Part shown: one piece after another, positions 14,207 to 26,610 of the stretch
Numbering within the stretch: the first letter of the stretch is position 1
How the letters are laid out: each line of letters starts with the position of its first letter
Assembly (NCBI GenBank): GCA_013398955.1
Contig: VWPU01000897.1
Coordinates: 186,001-250,000, forward strand
Direction of reading: 5' to 3'
Length of the DNA stretch: 64,000 bases
Source of the DNA: Callaeas wilsoni
Taxonomy: Eukaryota > Chordata > Aves > Passeriformes > Callaeidae
Position numbers and translations under genes: made by a program
The notes under the pieces: model-generated
Seen by the model: only the letters and a program-made list of their open reading frames with translations
Told to the model about the DNA's origin: nothing
Databases searched by the model: none

Positions 14207-14685
14207 TGCAACAAGCAGTCTCTGGGCTTTAGTTCGGCAGGAGCGAAGACAAGGAGGAAAGAGTTGGAATTTCTGTAGCTTTAATCCAAGTTTATTTTCT
14301 TGAAGGGGAGCTCACAGAAAGACCCCTTAACTCTTTGGTTACATGTTTTTATAGGATTACAGAGTGAGGGAGGTATAATAGAGATAGCCAATCCAAAGGT
14401 GACACGCGTGACAAAGAACTAATAGAAACATCTCAGGGGAGGAACTTAGCCTAAGTTACAAATGGTCGTACAGCTCAAGATAATCTTGAAACACACTGTC
14501 CTGTGAGAAGCCTGAATCTCTGAAACAAAGAGAGGAGGCAGGCACAGGTGACATCAGGGGGTAAGAGTTTTTATGCTGTGGACTCTCCTTTGAACCTATC
14601 CTCTGGGGCAGAGTCTGGTGCAGTGAAATGAACCCATTCTGTATCACCCAAGATAGTCTGGGTCACTGCAACATTCCTCCACACA
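14207..14685 (-). mobile_element. Probable solo LTR of an endogenous retrovirus, minus strand
   Basis: Read on the minus strand this has a U3-R-U5 layout. An inverted CCAAT element lies at 14387-14392, a TATA box (TATAAAAA) at about 14346-14354, and an AATAAA polyadenylation signal at 14291-14296, about 55 bp after the TATA. A short U5-like stretch ends in CA at 14207. The outer U3 edge is uncertain: TGT starts at about 14460, 14683 and 14685 are all possible, and I could not find matching target-site duplications. No gag, pol or env frame is recognisable on either side, so a solo or fragmentary LTR is most likely. A short minus-strand open stretch at 14571-14798 may be U3 or a remnant of an internal region. 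The family is not identified. Confidence 0.6.
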
Positions 14686-17600
14686 CCCTGCATCACTCCC
14701 CGCTCTGCCAGCTCAAAGGCAGCACGCATTCCCTCAGCTCTGACCATGCCCTGACACCTCACTGGATTCGGGAACAACAAGGAGCTGCTGCCCAGCACTG
14801 ATTATTGAGTTGGCCAGGTGAGACATCAAAAGGATTTCAGCGCAGGAGAGACACCAGCTGCGCTCTTGGCAAACAAAGGTAGATTTTCCCAGCCTTAGCT
14901 CTTCTGCAAAAATCATAAACACTCAGATCTGAAATGCAGGAGAGTTTGAGCCTAAATGGCGGGAGAGAACACACTGCTTTCAGTACTTACAAAGCCACAG
15001 GTTACTGCTGTTATTTTTCTCTCACAGAAGCAGAGCCTCTTCACTTACTTGGTAAAGTGGAGCGTGGAAATTTGTAACACACAGACATAGAGCTATAGTA
15101 AGCATTTAAACAAGTAACATTTGGTTTGAATCATAGATTTCCTTGAGCTGAGTCTAAATGAATATGTGTATGAAATTTAATGGAAATATTTAATATTTAA
15201 AGATTTATGATTTCTGGACTAATGATTATATACTATTATTAGCATCCTGTTGTGTGAGGCTTTCAATTCATAGAACTAGATTACTCCAACAAGAACTTAG
15301 AGTAGAAATGCATTCATATAAAAGCAACTAAAACAAAATTATGAATCTGGGTAAGTTTATACATCCTACTTCAGCAATTTTGTAAAATCTACATGTTTTA
15401 GACACATCTTCGTAATACTGGAAAATCAAACTCAGGTTTTCCCAGCAGGGCCTACAATGACACAAAACCTCTCACTAACAAAATGCATCCCTCTTCTTTC
15501 TCATCATTCTCATTCTAAGGAAGTCCTTTACCATCTCCTCTTATTGTCCTCTCACTATTTCACCATCTAATACCTTCACATAATTTTGATTTTTTTCCCC
15601 AAAACCTGTCATGCTCCATTCATGACACACATACCTTCATTCCTGAATAACTGTAACATCACAAAAATTCAAGAGGCAGAGGAGAAAACCTACTAGCTGA
15701 AGATTGCTCTGAGAAGGACAACGTCAGCTTACATTTTGTTCTGGGTTTCTTTAGGGCTGCTGCAGCAGATCTGCCAGCACACAGCCTGGGAATCGTAGCA
15801 GCATCCTCTGTGCTCGTGGACCCCTCTGGGCAATGTCCTGTGAGGGACTGAACAGCAAGGCAAGGGCTTCAGAGCTCATTCTACGCCCTGTGACAACAGT
15901 CAGTATTTCTGTGGATGCCACAGTCTCTTAAAATCCCTATTTCCTATCTTATTGAAAAGGTACAACAATCATCAGTCACACAGAGAGAGAGGAAAAGGGG
16001 AACAAGATGAGATCTATCCAAGCACTCTGAGACTACAGTCTTCCTGATTTTGCTCCACAGTGAAATGTCAGTGTGGTACTGATTCCCCACAGCCCTTCAG
16101 CGGCGGAGGTAGAGGAGCTCTGAAGAGTCGCGTGGTCCCAGAATAAAGTCAGGCCTTTTGTAATATCCTCCATTTTTAGTCACTAGACTGTACTTTGTTA
16201 ATGGTATTTTCCTGCTGTTGCATTTTCATTGCTTTAATGCAATACCTGTTTCATGGGATGTTCACAAAGACATTTAACAAACCGGTGTCTCTGGAATTCA
16301 GGCTCGCTCTTGGTGCTGAACATCATCAGAACCTCCTATTCTGTCAGTAAGGCTTTTATCTATTAAATGAACCTGGAGTGTTTCACTTCATACCTCTTTC
16401 ATCCCTTTGGATGTACAGCTGAAATGCTGACTTACGAGGCTGGACTAACATCCTCTTGCCCTCAGAAGAAATGTACTATTGACCAAAAATAGTATGGGAG
16501 TGGGTGAGGGAAGCTCATCTTCATTTCACTAAACTATTCAGATTTTTTTTTTTTTTCAGGTAGAGTTAATTTCCATGCAAATTAAGTGGAATATGCAAAA
16601 CTATTCAGAATAAATCAGAATAAGGCACCAGGAACTCCTGAAGAGATCTGTAGTTCTGTGAAAGCCTTTATCTTTCTTGTCAAAGTCTAACTGCTCCAGC
16701 ACACTGGAAGCCCTCAGAAAAACCCCCTGTTGATGCAGTTCTTCACCCTCGCTCTAAACAGCCACCTGGCAATGATTTGGGGGTTTCTCTGCTGTTCAAC
16801 CCTTTGTTTTTATGCCTCTTCTAGATGGCTCTTTTACACCAGACTGCCCCGAGGCTCTCACTACTAGAAAGGCAGTTTCTCAATAATTGTATTTTCATTT
16901 GCCACTTTCTAGCCTCAGACAATTTTGAGTAATTTTTCACAGCAGACCTCTCTGTTGTGATGACACACACAATACGTTTCTTTCTGTTCAAATGGAGAAA
17001 ATTACTCTTCCCCACACTGTGGTGGAAACTTCACTGCTTTAGGAGTCCATCCCTCTCAGAGGATAGGACTTGCTCAGAAAGCCTTCTAACTGCATTTTTT
17101 AAAATTAAAATAAATTATTCTCATAAACCAATTTCAAATCATTCTGTTTCTAGCCAATGCCTACATTGATATAAAGGTCAGGTATAATTGCTTCAAAACT
17201 CCCTGGCTTTGTCCAGACTTTATATGGCCTATGTATTGCTTAAAGGTGACTATTGTAGCACATTTTATAATGAACAGTGAGATAGAACTTAGTTCTTTGC
17301 AGAATCTGAAATACAAAGTTTTTGATCTGACAGGAACATGATTTTTCTGAACAAGGTTTTTCTCCACCGATCTTAGTTAGAGCTCACCAGAGGGAACAGT
17401 ACAGTGCTACTGCTTTAAAATCAATTTAGTTTAATTTTAAAACCACTAGGAATGATGAGATGTTTTCATAAAAATAACTCAGTAGTGATCTTTTAATCTT
17501 TTGTTCTGCTTTCAGTACTTATGACTATGTTAAAATGAACAGCCATTTGCAAGACAGGTGCCACTTTAATAATGCCTTAAAATTATAGAATAGAATTGCA

Positions 17601-18935
17601 TTAAAAATTCTGAAGAACATGAAAATATATGCACTGACTTTTGAGCTATTTTTTAAAATTGCTTGGCCTTAGTGAATTTATTCTCCTGCCTAAGTCAGCA
17701 CATGCGGTGGAAGAAAAAGATGGGCTTAATGCCACTGAGATGGTCTGGGGCAGGATATTTGGCCCCCAGAGGAGCTGAGAGCAATCACAGAAGCTGTTCA
17801 GGCTTGGCACGGGCTCAAATATCCTGTGTCTGCTCAGTGTGGCTGCCTGGCCAAGGAACAGTGTGGTCACAGGGCTTCCAGGACAAAGCACCTTAATAAA
17901 AAAGAGTTCCCAAAGGAGTTGTTCAGTTTATAGCAAACTGCAACAAAGGGAGAAAAGGAATGAGAGGAATCTATATTTCCATATTTACATTTGACAGAGA
18001 TATGGCACCTGTGTTGGTCACTTAAATTATAAAGCCTACAATGAAGTCACTCAAAAGATCACTTTGAGGTCATTAGTAAGAGTTTGTTACTAACACAAAT
18101 TCTGCTTTGGTAATACAAGCAGAGGATGCTCTGAACTACAACACTGTAGTTCCTGCTCCATGTCATTGTTCCTAAAAAAAAGTCTATTTACTTAGCAATT
18201 CTCAGCATTTGTTTGTTTAAACAAAAGCTGCACACATGGACAGCTTGGAGAAATGTGTAGGACTTTGCAGAGCCCTTATCAGCTATCTGTAACATTTTTT
18301 TAAAGAATGGCATATTAGTGAGGCTGTTCCTCGAGGAGATACTGAGTCTCCTTCATTGTTGAAATGTATCTTCTGTAAGTACTTACATTCATACAGTATG
18401 AGGGCTAAAAGATACCAGCTCAGAACAACAGTATTTCCCTTCTCTTTGCAAAACTGAACACGTCTACACAAGATGGAAAGTAGCAAAGGATCACACACAA
18501 ATTTTCATGTGTTTTATTGCTACTTTTCCTTCTGGCTGAAATCAAGTGCAGCTGTAAGTACAGAACCTGAATCATTCTCTCTCAGCTGAGAATATCCAGC
18601 AGCAGCATTAGAGATAGATTAAACTATCCAAAATGAGATTTTGAGCAGTATGACTCCATCTTACAACCAGAAGTAAGTGGTTGCAGTGAAGCTGTTTCAA
18701 GAATACGAATTCCTGTCTTAACACTGTATTCTTCCTTCAGCATTTAGTAACTTACAGTTAAAAACTTCTTACTTCTGCCTATCACTTAGAGGGCTGATAG
18801 GTCATGAAAACTCTTTTGCTGCCTCATCTAAGATTAACAACCAGATGTGGTAATTCTGATAATTGTGGTATGCTGTGTTAATCACAGATGTGGGTTTTTT
18901 CTGACAATCCTTCTGATGAGATGCTGAATTAGGGC

Positions 18936-19138
18936 TCTCTTCTCTTCTCTCGTGGCATGCTTTTTTTATTATTGTTGTCTCTTCTTTTCGCCTCTCTTTC
19001 CGTTTCGTCGCTTAACTTCGGTTCTCTTCTCTTCTCGTCTCTTCTCTTCTCTCGTGGCATGCTTTTTTTATTATTGTTGTCTCTTCTTTTCGCCTCTCTT
19101 TCCGTTTCGTCGCTTAACTTCGGTTCTCTTCTCTTCTC
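18936..19138. repeat. 102-bp perfect tandem duplication, pyrimidine- and CpG-rich
   Basis: Two adjacent copies (18936-19037 and 19038-19139) have a period of 102 bp and no mismatch over at least 101 bp. The unit runs from TCTCTTCTCTTCTCTCGTGG through a T run and TTATTATTGTTGTC to TTTCGTCGCTTAACTTCGG. The plus strand is mostly C and T and each unit has about seven CpGs, unlike the surrounding intron. Open frames through it (for example 18952-19224) are simply the repeat translated. I do not recognise the source of the unit. Confidence 0.95.
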
Positions 19139-19320
19139 TTCCCCTTCTCGCCTACAGCAATACCCCTCTGGCTATCCTCTTGTCACATGAGGCCAGTAAG
19201 GACCTGAATAAGATACCTCTGTAACAAACTCAGATACTGAAAGAATGTTTTTCTGATTGCTCAGTAGTTACTACTCTCCAATCAGTACTGAATCAATGCT
19301 AAAGTTACTGTGGATTTATT

Positions 19321-19447
19321 ACAGAATATTCTGAGTTGGGAGGGAGCCACAAGGAACATCAAGTCCAACTTTTAAATAAATGGCCCGTACAAGGATCAAA
19401 TCCATGACCTTGGTGTTACTGGCTTCAGGCTCTCACCAACTGAGCTG
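19321..19447 (-). mobile_element. tRNA-Ile-derived SINE with CR1-type tail (TguSINE1-like)
   Basis: Read on the minus strand the element starts with a tRNA-Ile-like head. The A-box region AGCTCAGTTGGTGAGAG lies at about 19436-19446, the stretch around AACACCAAGGTCATGG follows, and the B box GGATTTGATCC lies at 19393-19403. Then come TTGTACGGGCCA, as at the 3' end of tRNA-Ile, and a CR1-like tail (GTTGGACTTGATG... CCCAACTCAGAATATTCTGT). A tRNA-Ile head on a CR1-X-type tail is the structure of TguSINE1, a family known from passerine birds. The head has lost its first bases and the copy is moderately diverged, so it is an old insertion and not a functional tRNA. Confidence 0.8.
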
Positions 19448-22173
19448 TATAAATATATATATTTAGATACATAAAAAGAGATATATAAATAGCTGACATA
19501 TATAAACAAGCTTTTGATGGCCCAGGGCTGCTCAGTTTACATACATATTTGCCATTTGCCATCTTAAAATGCATTTCATTAGGGAATGTGTGTTATTCCC
19601 ACTTCTGCTGCTTTCATTCTCCTGTATTTTCTAAAAGCAGTGGTGTGAGAGTTCCTACCCTGGACCCTGCCGCATGAACTTTGACTTATTTTAGGATCTT
19701 TTCCATGAGATCCCCATTGTTCAGTGCCATAGTGTTACTTCTCAGGACTGAGAGCGAACCTGTGTCATTTGCTTGTCTCATTTGTGTGCGGACCATGCAC
19801 GGTGGTGCAGACTCAATGAGCACACAGAAGGGATCCCATCCTTTTCTATCCAGGCATATTCTTAAAATCTTAATTCTTCTGGCAATCTGCCCAATGTCCT
19901 TCTCTACTCTACTGTTTTCTTCGCTTCTGGTTTTGTACCTCTATTTTGTAACTGTGCATGTGGCATCAATACATTCTCAGGAGCTGGGTTATGAAAAGTT
20001 AAGCTCTGAGTTGCAGAAATATTCATATGGAAAATGATGCCTTCTCGCTCATGAAAGACAGTAAACAAATTAGCGCATAATACCTCATAATTTTGTCATA
20101 TTCCCATGTCTGTAAAGCCCATCAGTTGCACTAACACTCGCAATCTTTGCATTATTAGGTTTCCTTTATTAGCCTTCATTTTAATTGAGAAGTTTTCATA
20201 TTATTTCTCAAAGAGGATGGAGGCAGAAATAGCAACCTGTGGAATATTCCCCCTTCTCCTCCATCGAGGGCAGTTTGCACTATTGTTCATTTCAGTTTTC
20301 TATTAGCTTGACTTTCTACAGGAAAAACATCCTCAAAGGCCTGAAGCTCAAAATGCTTCCCCAACCTGATAGCATCTTAATGTGCTCTTGTAATGGATTC
20401 TGGAACAGGTGGCTAATAAATTAACCAGAGGTATGCAATCTATTATTGACTGGCATCATTCCAACCACATAGCTCTCAAATGACAGCTTGTTTCATGTAA
20501 ATTTTATTGTACTGAAGGTTCCACTTGTTACCAAGAGGCTTCCTTACAGATTGAAAGAAAATGCAAATAATATTTATGATATTTGCTACTTTACATAGGA
20601 TAATGCTTTAAAAAAGCAAGCAATCAGCATTTTGCTCTAGGCCTTTTATATTCTAGGATGTTAACTAGCAAAGTAAATACATTAAAAACACAGTAGCTTG
20701 GAAAGACAACAGATAAAAATAATATATAAAAGTTGGTGCTTTTTCACACTACTAAACAGAGCAACTCTGAAGCCAATTATGAAGCTCTGCACTAGCAGAG
20801 CTCTCAATACTGCAAACTTATCTTAATTTTGCCATGTAATACTGTATAGATTACTGAATACATTTTAATTTCCCTCTTATACTGAGCTAAATGGCCTCTT
20901 TCTTAGAGATGTCTGATCTCTCATCACCCACTGATATCCATCCCTAAGCAAGTAAAGCAAAGTCACCTCTGCCAAGTCTGTGTTTTCCTTCCTTCTAGCT
21001 GGCTACTTATTTCCTCATGGGTATGAAGCCATGAGAAGAATACTCTTAGGGAAGTTATCCTGGAAGGAGAGATTCTGCTTCACGAAACACTGCCAAAATC
21101 TCTCTCCCTCCAATTCCTACATCAGCTTGCAGGATATTTTCTTGCAGAAATTCCTGCAGGACTGTAGGTCGGGCATGGAACAAGCCACACGAGCTGTGCA
21201 TGTGCAAATCATGCACAAGGACTGAACCACAGAGTTTGAGCCTGATAGATAAAGTTTAAAAGGACTGTAGGGCTTAGGAAACAGGCACTAAGAAAAGCCG
21301 TGTATTTTCGTAAGTAACAGAGATTTGAGTCTTCCCTTGAAAGTGATTTAATTTGGTTTGGAGGGAAAATGAATTAGAAATCAGTATTTCAAGCATGCAT
21401 CGTATTACTCATAGATTGTTGGAACGGGTGGCTTTACATGCTATGGTTGACATATACATATGTCAATTTTCTAACTTTAATGTCAAAGGAGACTAGGGGA
21501 TCGACACCTTTTCCTGTAATACAGTTGAATAAATACGTTCTTCTGAATTGATGATTCCCTTTGTTAATCCTTTCTACCTAACAATCCTGTCTCAATAAAT
21601 GTGAAGGACAGTGGACTAAAACCAATTCAAATATTTCCACAGATAGACCTATCTTGTCTTTTATCCATTATTTTGCTGTTTACCATTTTATGCTCTAATT
21701 CTGGAAGAAAAATTACTTCTGCTATGACTTGTAGTTATTGATTCTGTATTTTTCCATCCTTATTCATTGATGTTTACAAGCTGATCCATTAGTCTTTTAG
21801 GAGCTATTTTATTTTTCACCATAACCACAGCAGTTGAAGCAGAATAGAAAAGGGGGTTTTTATGGAGAAAAAAAACCAGTTTGCCTCTTTCTTTCTTGTA
21901 ATCACTTACGTGGAGAAGAGATATACTGATATTTATCATATTTAAAAACTTGACCTTTGAATTACTGTTTTAAAATTAAATAAAGAACAAAAATCAAGTA
22001 GTGCATTTGTGAGGTGACAACTTCAAGAGCGGTTTGGTCACATACAAGAAGAAAAGCACTCAGTGACATTTTCACTGAAGTGTTGTGCTGAAGGCAACAC
22101 CACAGAGAAACCTTAACCTGTCAAATACCCATTTAGGAGTTTCCCTAAGCAAGTATCTTCACAGCGTACATAA

Positions 22174-22216
22174 AATAATAATAATAATAACAACAACAAC
22201 AACAGTAGTAGTAGTA
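22174..22216. repeat. Compound triplet microsatellite (AAT)n(AAC)n(AGT)n
   Basis: Three trinucleotide arrays lie back to back: about five or six AAT units, about five AAC units and four AGT units. Each passes into the next by a single-base change of the triplet. An open frame on the minus strand across it contains a Tyr/Cys-rich run that is only the repeat translated. Confidence 0.95.
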
Positions 22217-25200
22217 AAAGCTAACGTCTGTAATGAAATTTGCCAGTATAAAGCCATTAAATAAAACAATGAATGCTGTAATGTAGCACGAATAAAATAA
22301 GGAACGCTGAAATATGGCACATGTATTCTTACACGTTTTTATAGTTAATGAATCCTGTTCTGTGGGAACAGGAAACGTTTTCTGAGTTATTTTTATCTGT
22401 CTCCCTACTGCCAGTGCTTTTTTACTTCTGTTCAATGTGCATACAAATTGAATAATCGCCATGGTTCTTCGTCATTTTTTCTTTTTACAGAAAAATAAAT
22501 GCCGTCAAAATGAGCTGTCTTGACATTCCAACAGAGTTTAATAACAAAAGCCAGCTAATGGTTTGTACCTATGGATCCTGTAAGGAAATACCAATAAATC
22601 GTGGCCGGTTCCAGTGGCTTAAGGGAAGCCAGCTACCCTGAGAGAAGAAGAACTTCCATGTTAAACTAGGAATGCATGGAGTGAAACACCTACTTCCTAA
22701 TTAGCACTCAAAAGTTTTGAATCATGCGTCAGTACATCCTTTTCTGTCCACATTTGGGATAACATCCCTGCAGACGTGGTGTCAGCTGCTCAGAATACAC
22801 CACAGGATAGAGCATTTAAAACAAGAGCAACACAACTGTCAGATACTCATCTGTTCTCCCTCACCAGATTAACTGCTCTGGGATCTTCTACCGTGCTCCT
22901 CACACCTTCTCCCCACAGCACAGAGCCTCAGCCAGCGAAGCACAGGAAGTCCTGGGAAATCACACTCAGCCCAAGCCATCACTTACCTCTGAAAATCAGT
23001 CTCACTTTCTGTCTAACATAAAGTTTATCCTTTCTCAGATTGGTATCAATCACCTGATGCTGCCTGAGCAGGAGCAGGGCACTGTCCTGCAGAGGAGTTT
23101 TGCACAGGCAGACTGGGCTGCTTTTAACCCTCATAAATAATGCAGAGAAAACATCAGCCAATCTTTTCCATTTTCCTGACCTCCTTTCTATCATTTTTAT
23201 TCTTCTAAATTAGTTATATTCTAATGACACCTTAGTTTTGCATTAAGTTGAGATGTAGTGCATTCCCTATCATTTCTTTACTGGGTGGCAATAAGAAGCC
23301 AGGTCCTAGTGATTATCAACTAACTAATATTATCAACAGCTATCAACTAACACTGGCAGTTTTGCTGACATTTAGAAATGATTTTGATGTGTGAGTTTAG
23401 GTTTATTCTGCTGGATTCCTGATAGTGTTACCTCACTTATCAACACTTTCTGTTTTACATAGATGAAATTAATCTTAAAGCTTAAATTTCATTAGGGCAT
23501 TTCATTTGAAATCTGTGGATTTAATTTCAGGTGAGAAGCTGCATCTTGTTTTGTGACTTCTAGCTCTTTCCATATTTATAAGGTTTACTATGCAAGTACT
23601 TTTTTCGGTAAGGATCAATACCAAATATTTTCCAACAATATTTTGATGTAATGATGTCATTATTGTACAGTTATACAGCCAGTATGATTTACTAAATGAC
23701 ACGTAATTATGTAACGTTTTTATCCCAAGGAAGATGCCTTTAATTCATCCTTGTTCTTCAGAAGATAACGGAAAGCTAAAACAGTTAGATGGTCAGTTTG
23801 ATTTAATTATTCTGCTGTTCTGTTACAAGTTTGTCCCTGTGTCTTCTGTGTAGGAACTTTTATTCTTATTCTGAGCCACTGGCTGCTAACATGGTAAGAA
23901 TAGATATTCACAACCATTGTATAAAAGACTTGATAAATCTATCAGATACCATTATTGCTACATTCATCAGGTTGACATTTAAATTGTCTTAGCCTGTATC
24001 AGTTACAGTATCATCTGAAAAACTCAAACTGCAAACAGTACAGGTGAAAGTGAAGAAAATAGTACAGAATACATTTAAGAAATAGGTAAAATAATAGGAT
24101 GAAGTAAAAATGTTTGCATTATTTTAATTTAAGGGAAGAATTCCTTATTCTGAAAACTATTCTGAAAAATCGAATAGTGACAGACTACTTGTCTTGTAAC
24201 TTGATAAATCACTTACAAAATTAAGTAATTTTGTGATTTTCCACTGTTTTTCTTGCCACTGCAAAGTATGCTACCACCCTCAGTATTTATACACCACTGT
24301 GACAAACTGGCGTCTCAGGCAGCTGTTCCTTTTAGTGTACAATACCAGCAGTCGAACAAATAGAAGTGCCATTTAAAAAAAGCTTTTTCAGCAGATCACA
24401 TAGATATGCTCCAATTGCATACAATTCAAAAGTGCAAAATTAAAAAACTAATATGAAAAATAAATAGGACATGAAAAGTAAATGGGTGGTGAAGGAGGTA
24501 GAAGAGTAAAAGGGAAAAAATGTTTAAATAAGCAATAAACCAAAAACAGTCTCACGACCTTAGGGAGAATTTGGTGTTTCACTGTTATCATCCCACAGTG
24601 GTTTTATTCCACGTCCAGACACTCCTGGAACTGTCTGGGTTTGAGCTCTCCAGGACAAAAAGCAAAGCAAGACCTTCTCAGCGAGCTGCCTCCAGCCCTG
24701 GAAGTCACACACACCCTCAGTCCCCAGAGGCCTAAGCTTTATGCCAAATTTTTTATGACACTGAGCAGATTCCTGGCTAAGCCTCTGAGAATCATAAATA
24801 TTAGAGGGTTTTTTTTTTCTTTTTTTTTTAGTCTACTGCAAACAATAGAGGGCAATGTGAAGATCTTTATAGAAAAAAGGAGTATTTATCTTTCTAGAAT
24901 GAAAGTCTAAAGTTTTGTTTCTGTGGCGGTGAGGATTTTGTGTTTTCTAAACCAAATGTACCTAAAACTGACTGGATGGTGAGAGATAAACAACAAGTTC
25001 TTTTAAAGCAAGTAAATATTTTGAAGGGGATAAAATCTAACAAATACTGCAAAATACATGACGTTTCACTTCAGATGATGACCTTGTAACAGGTAAATGG
25101 TTCTTGAATTTTACTCTGAATTCTGTAGTATTGGTAACTGTCAGAAAAATTAATTAATGGCTTAAGGGGAGAATTGATCTGATCTGCTAAAGCACATTTT

Positions 25201-26529
25201 CCATGCTAAACTGAAAAAAGGTAAAAATTATAATTATTGTTACAATAATTATTATAACTCCCTCTGTTGCCAATCAGAAAGGTCCTTGAAGAAATGAAGT
25301 TCAGAACTTTCAGCAGAGGAATGACTGCTTTATAAATAAAATTATTTATTTATGCTGTCCAGCATATTTACTGTCATGAGACATTTCCTTTTGTTAATGT
25401 TATAGGCAGAGTACGTTTATCAGGAGAAATTTCCAGACAGAAATGCAAGTTTCTTAATTTCTCAGTATAGGCAGGACCTAATGCCACAGAAAACTCTAAA
25501 AAAAGAAATTCCAGGATCCAACTTCAATGGAAGCAAAAGGCAAAAATCTCCCCGACTTCAGCAGTGACTGGAACAATGTAGTTTCATTGTACGCTACCAG
25601 TTATTTTTTTCTGTATTTCTAAAATAATTTCCAAAGTTACTCTTTGAGAATCAATACAGTATTAAAAAGAAAAAACCCTCCAAAGTAGCATAAATCAATC
25701 ATCTTGTATTTTTTGCTTAGTTAATGACTGACACTAAAAGATTTCATAATTGCTAAAAATGAGAACTCTTGATCAGGGAATGATGCAAAATCTCTGTGAA
25801 CAAAGAACAGAACCATGACAGGGTATAGCTGTGGCTAACATTGCATTTTAACAGCAAACACATCTAGCAATTTATTTATCAGTCAGAATTCTGAGTCCCT
25901 GTTATTGACTTTTGACAGAATCACGGCTATGGTATAGACAGCTTCTCAGACCTGTCATTTAAAACCCCTGCAATTTTGAATGGACCCTCCATCATGTCTA
26001 ACACCTAATTATCTTGTCTAAGTGGTTTTGCCAGGCAAGGAAGATAAACAATTATCAAGGAGGGTGGTGAATTTAGAACGTTCAAAAACTGATTGCATTT
26101 GAAGAAAGAATAAAGTTTTGACCCCTACATACATGCTTAACTTAAGACTATGTTTTAGATTTTTTTAACACTCAATTAGTATAATTTTTTTCAATATTCA
26201 TTATGGCCAGTGAGATGAAAGACCAATTAGTCACACAGCTTTGCTCAGGAGACTTAAGTGGTGATGAGCTGGGAAATCATGAAAACCATGAAAATGCTGT
26301 GGTTTACACTGGCAGAAACTTTGAAGGCTTTCCGTATCTAGTTGGGCTGTGAGACACATTCTGAACTCGTACATCCTGTCAAAATGATGGGGTTTATTTT
26401 TTTTATTTAAAACTTAACTCCATTCTTTTTTCTATATTCTATTTCCTATAACTGCACACTTCTAGAATCTGATGTGGTCTCAACTGTTGAAATTTGCTGC
26501 CTTTCTCAGCCCACAGCTCCCTGCTTTTT

Positions 26530-26610
26530 GTCCCTGCCCACGGCAGGGAGGCTGGCACTGGATGATCTTTAGGGTCCCTTCCAACCCAAGCTATTCTATG
26601 ATTCTGTGAT
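26530..26610 (+). mobile_element. CR1 LINE 3' end, plus strand
   Basis: This 3'-terminal CR1 piece shows TGCCCACGGCAGGGAGG, GGCACTGGATGATCTTTAGG, GTCCCTTCCAACCC and the terminal octamer-type repeats ATTCTATGATTCTGTGA. A T run follows directly. About 80 bp are kept, a strong 5' truncation. The terminal ATTCTRTGA repeats are diagnostic of avian CR1 and its partners. Confidence 0.92.

Noticed and set aside
18952..19224. Two overlapping hydrophobic repeat open frames
   Set aside because: They are the 102-bp tandem duplication translated in two registers; the apparent protein repeats are a by-product.
19382..19447. tRNA-Ile-like sequence as a functional tRNA gene
   Set aside because: The 5' end and anticodon arm are degraded and it is fused to a CR1-type tail, so it is a SINE head.
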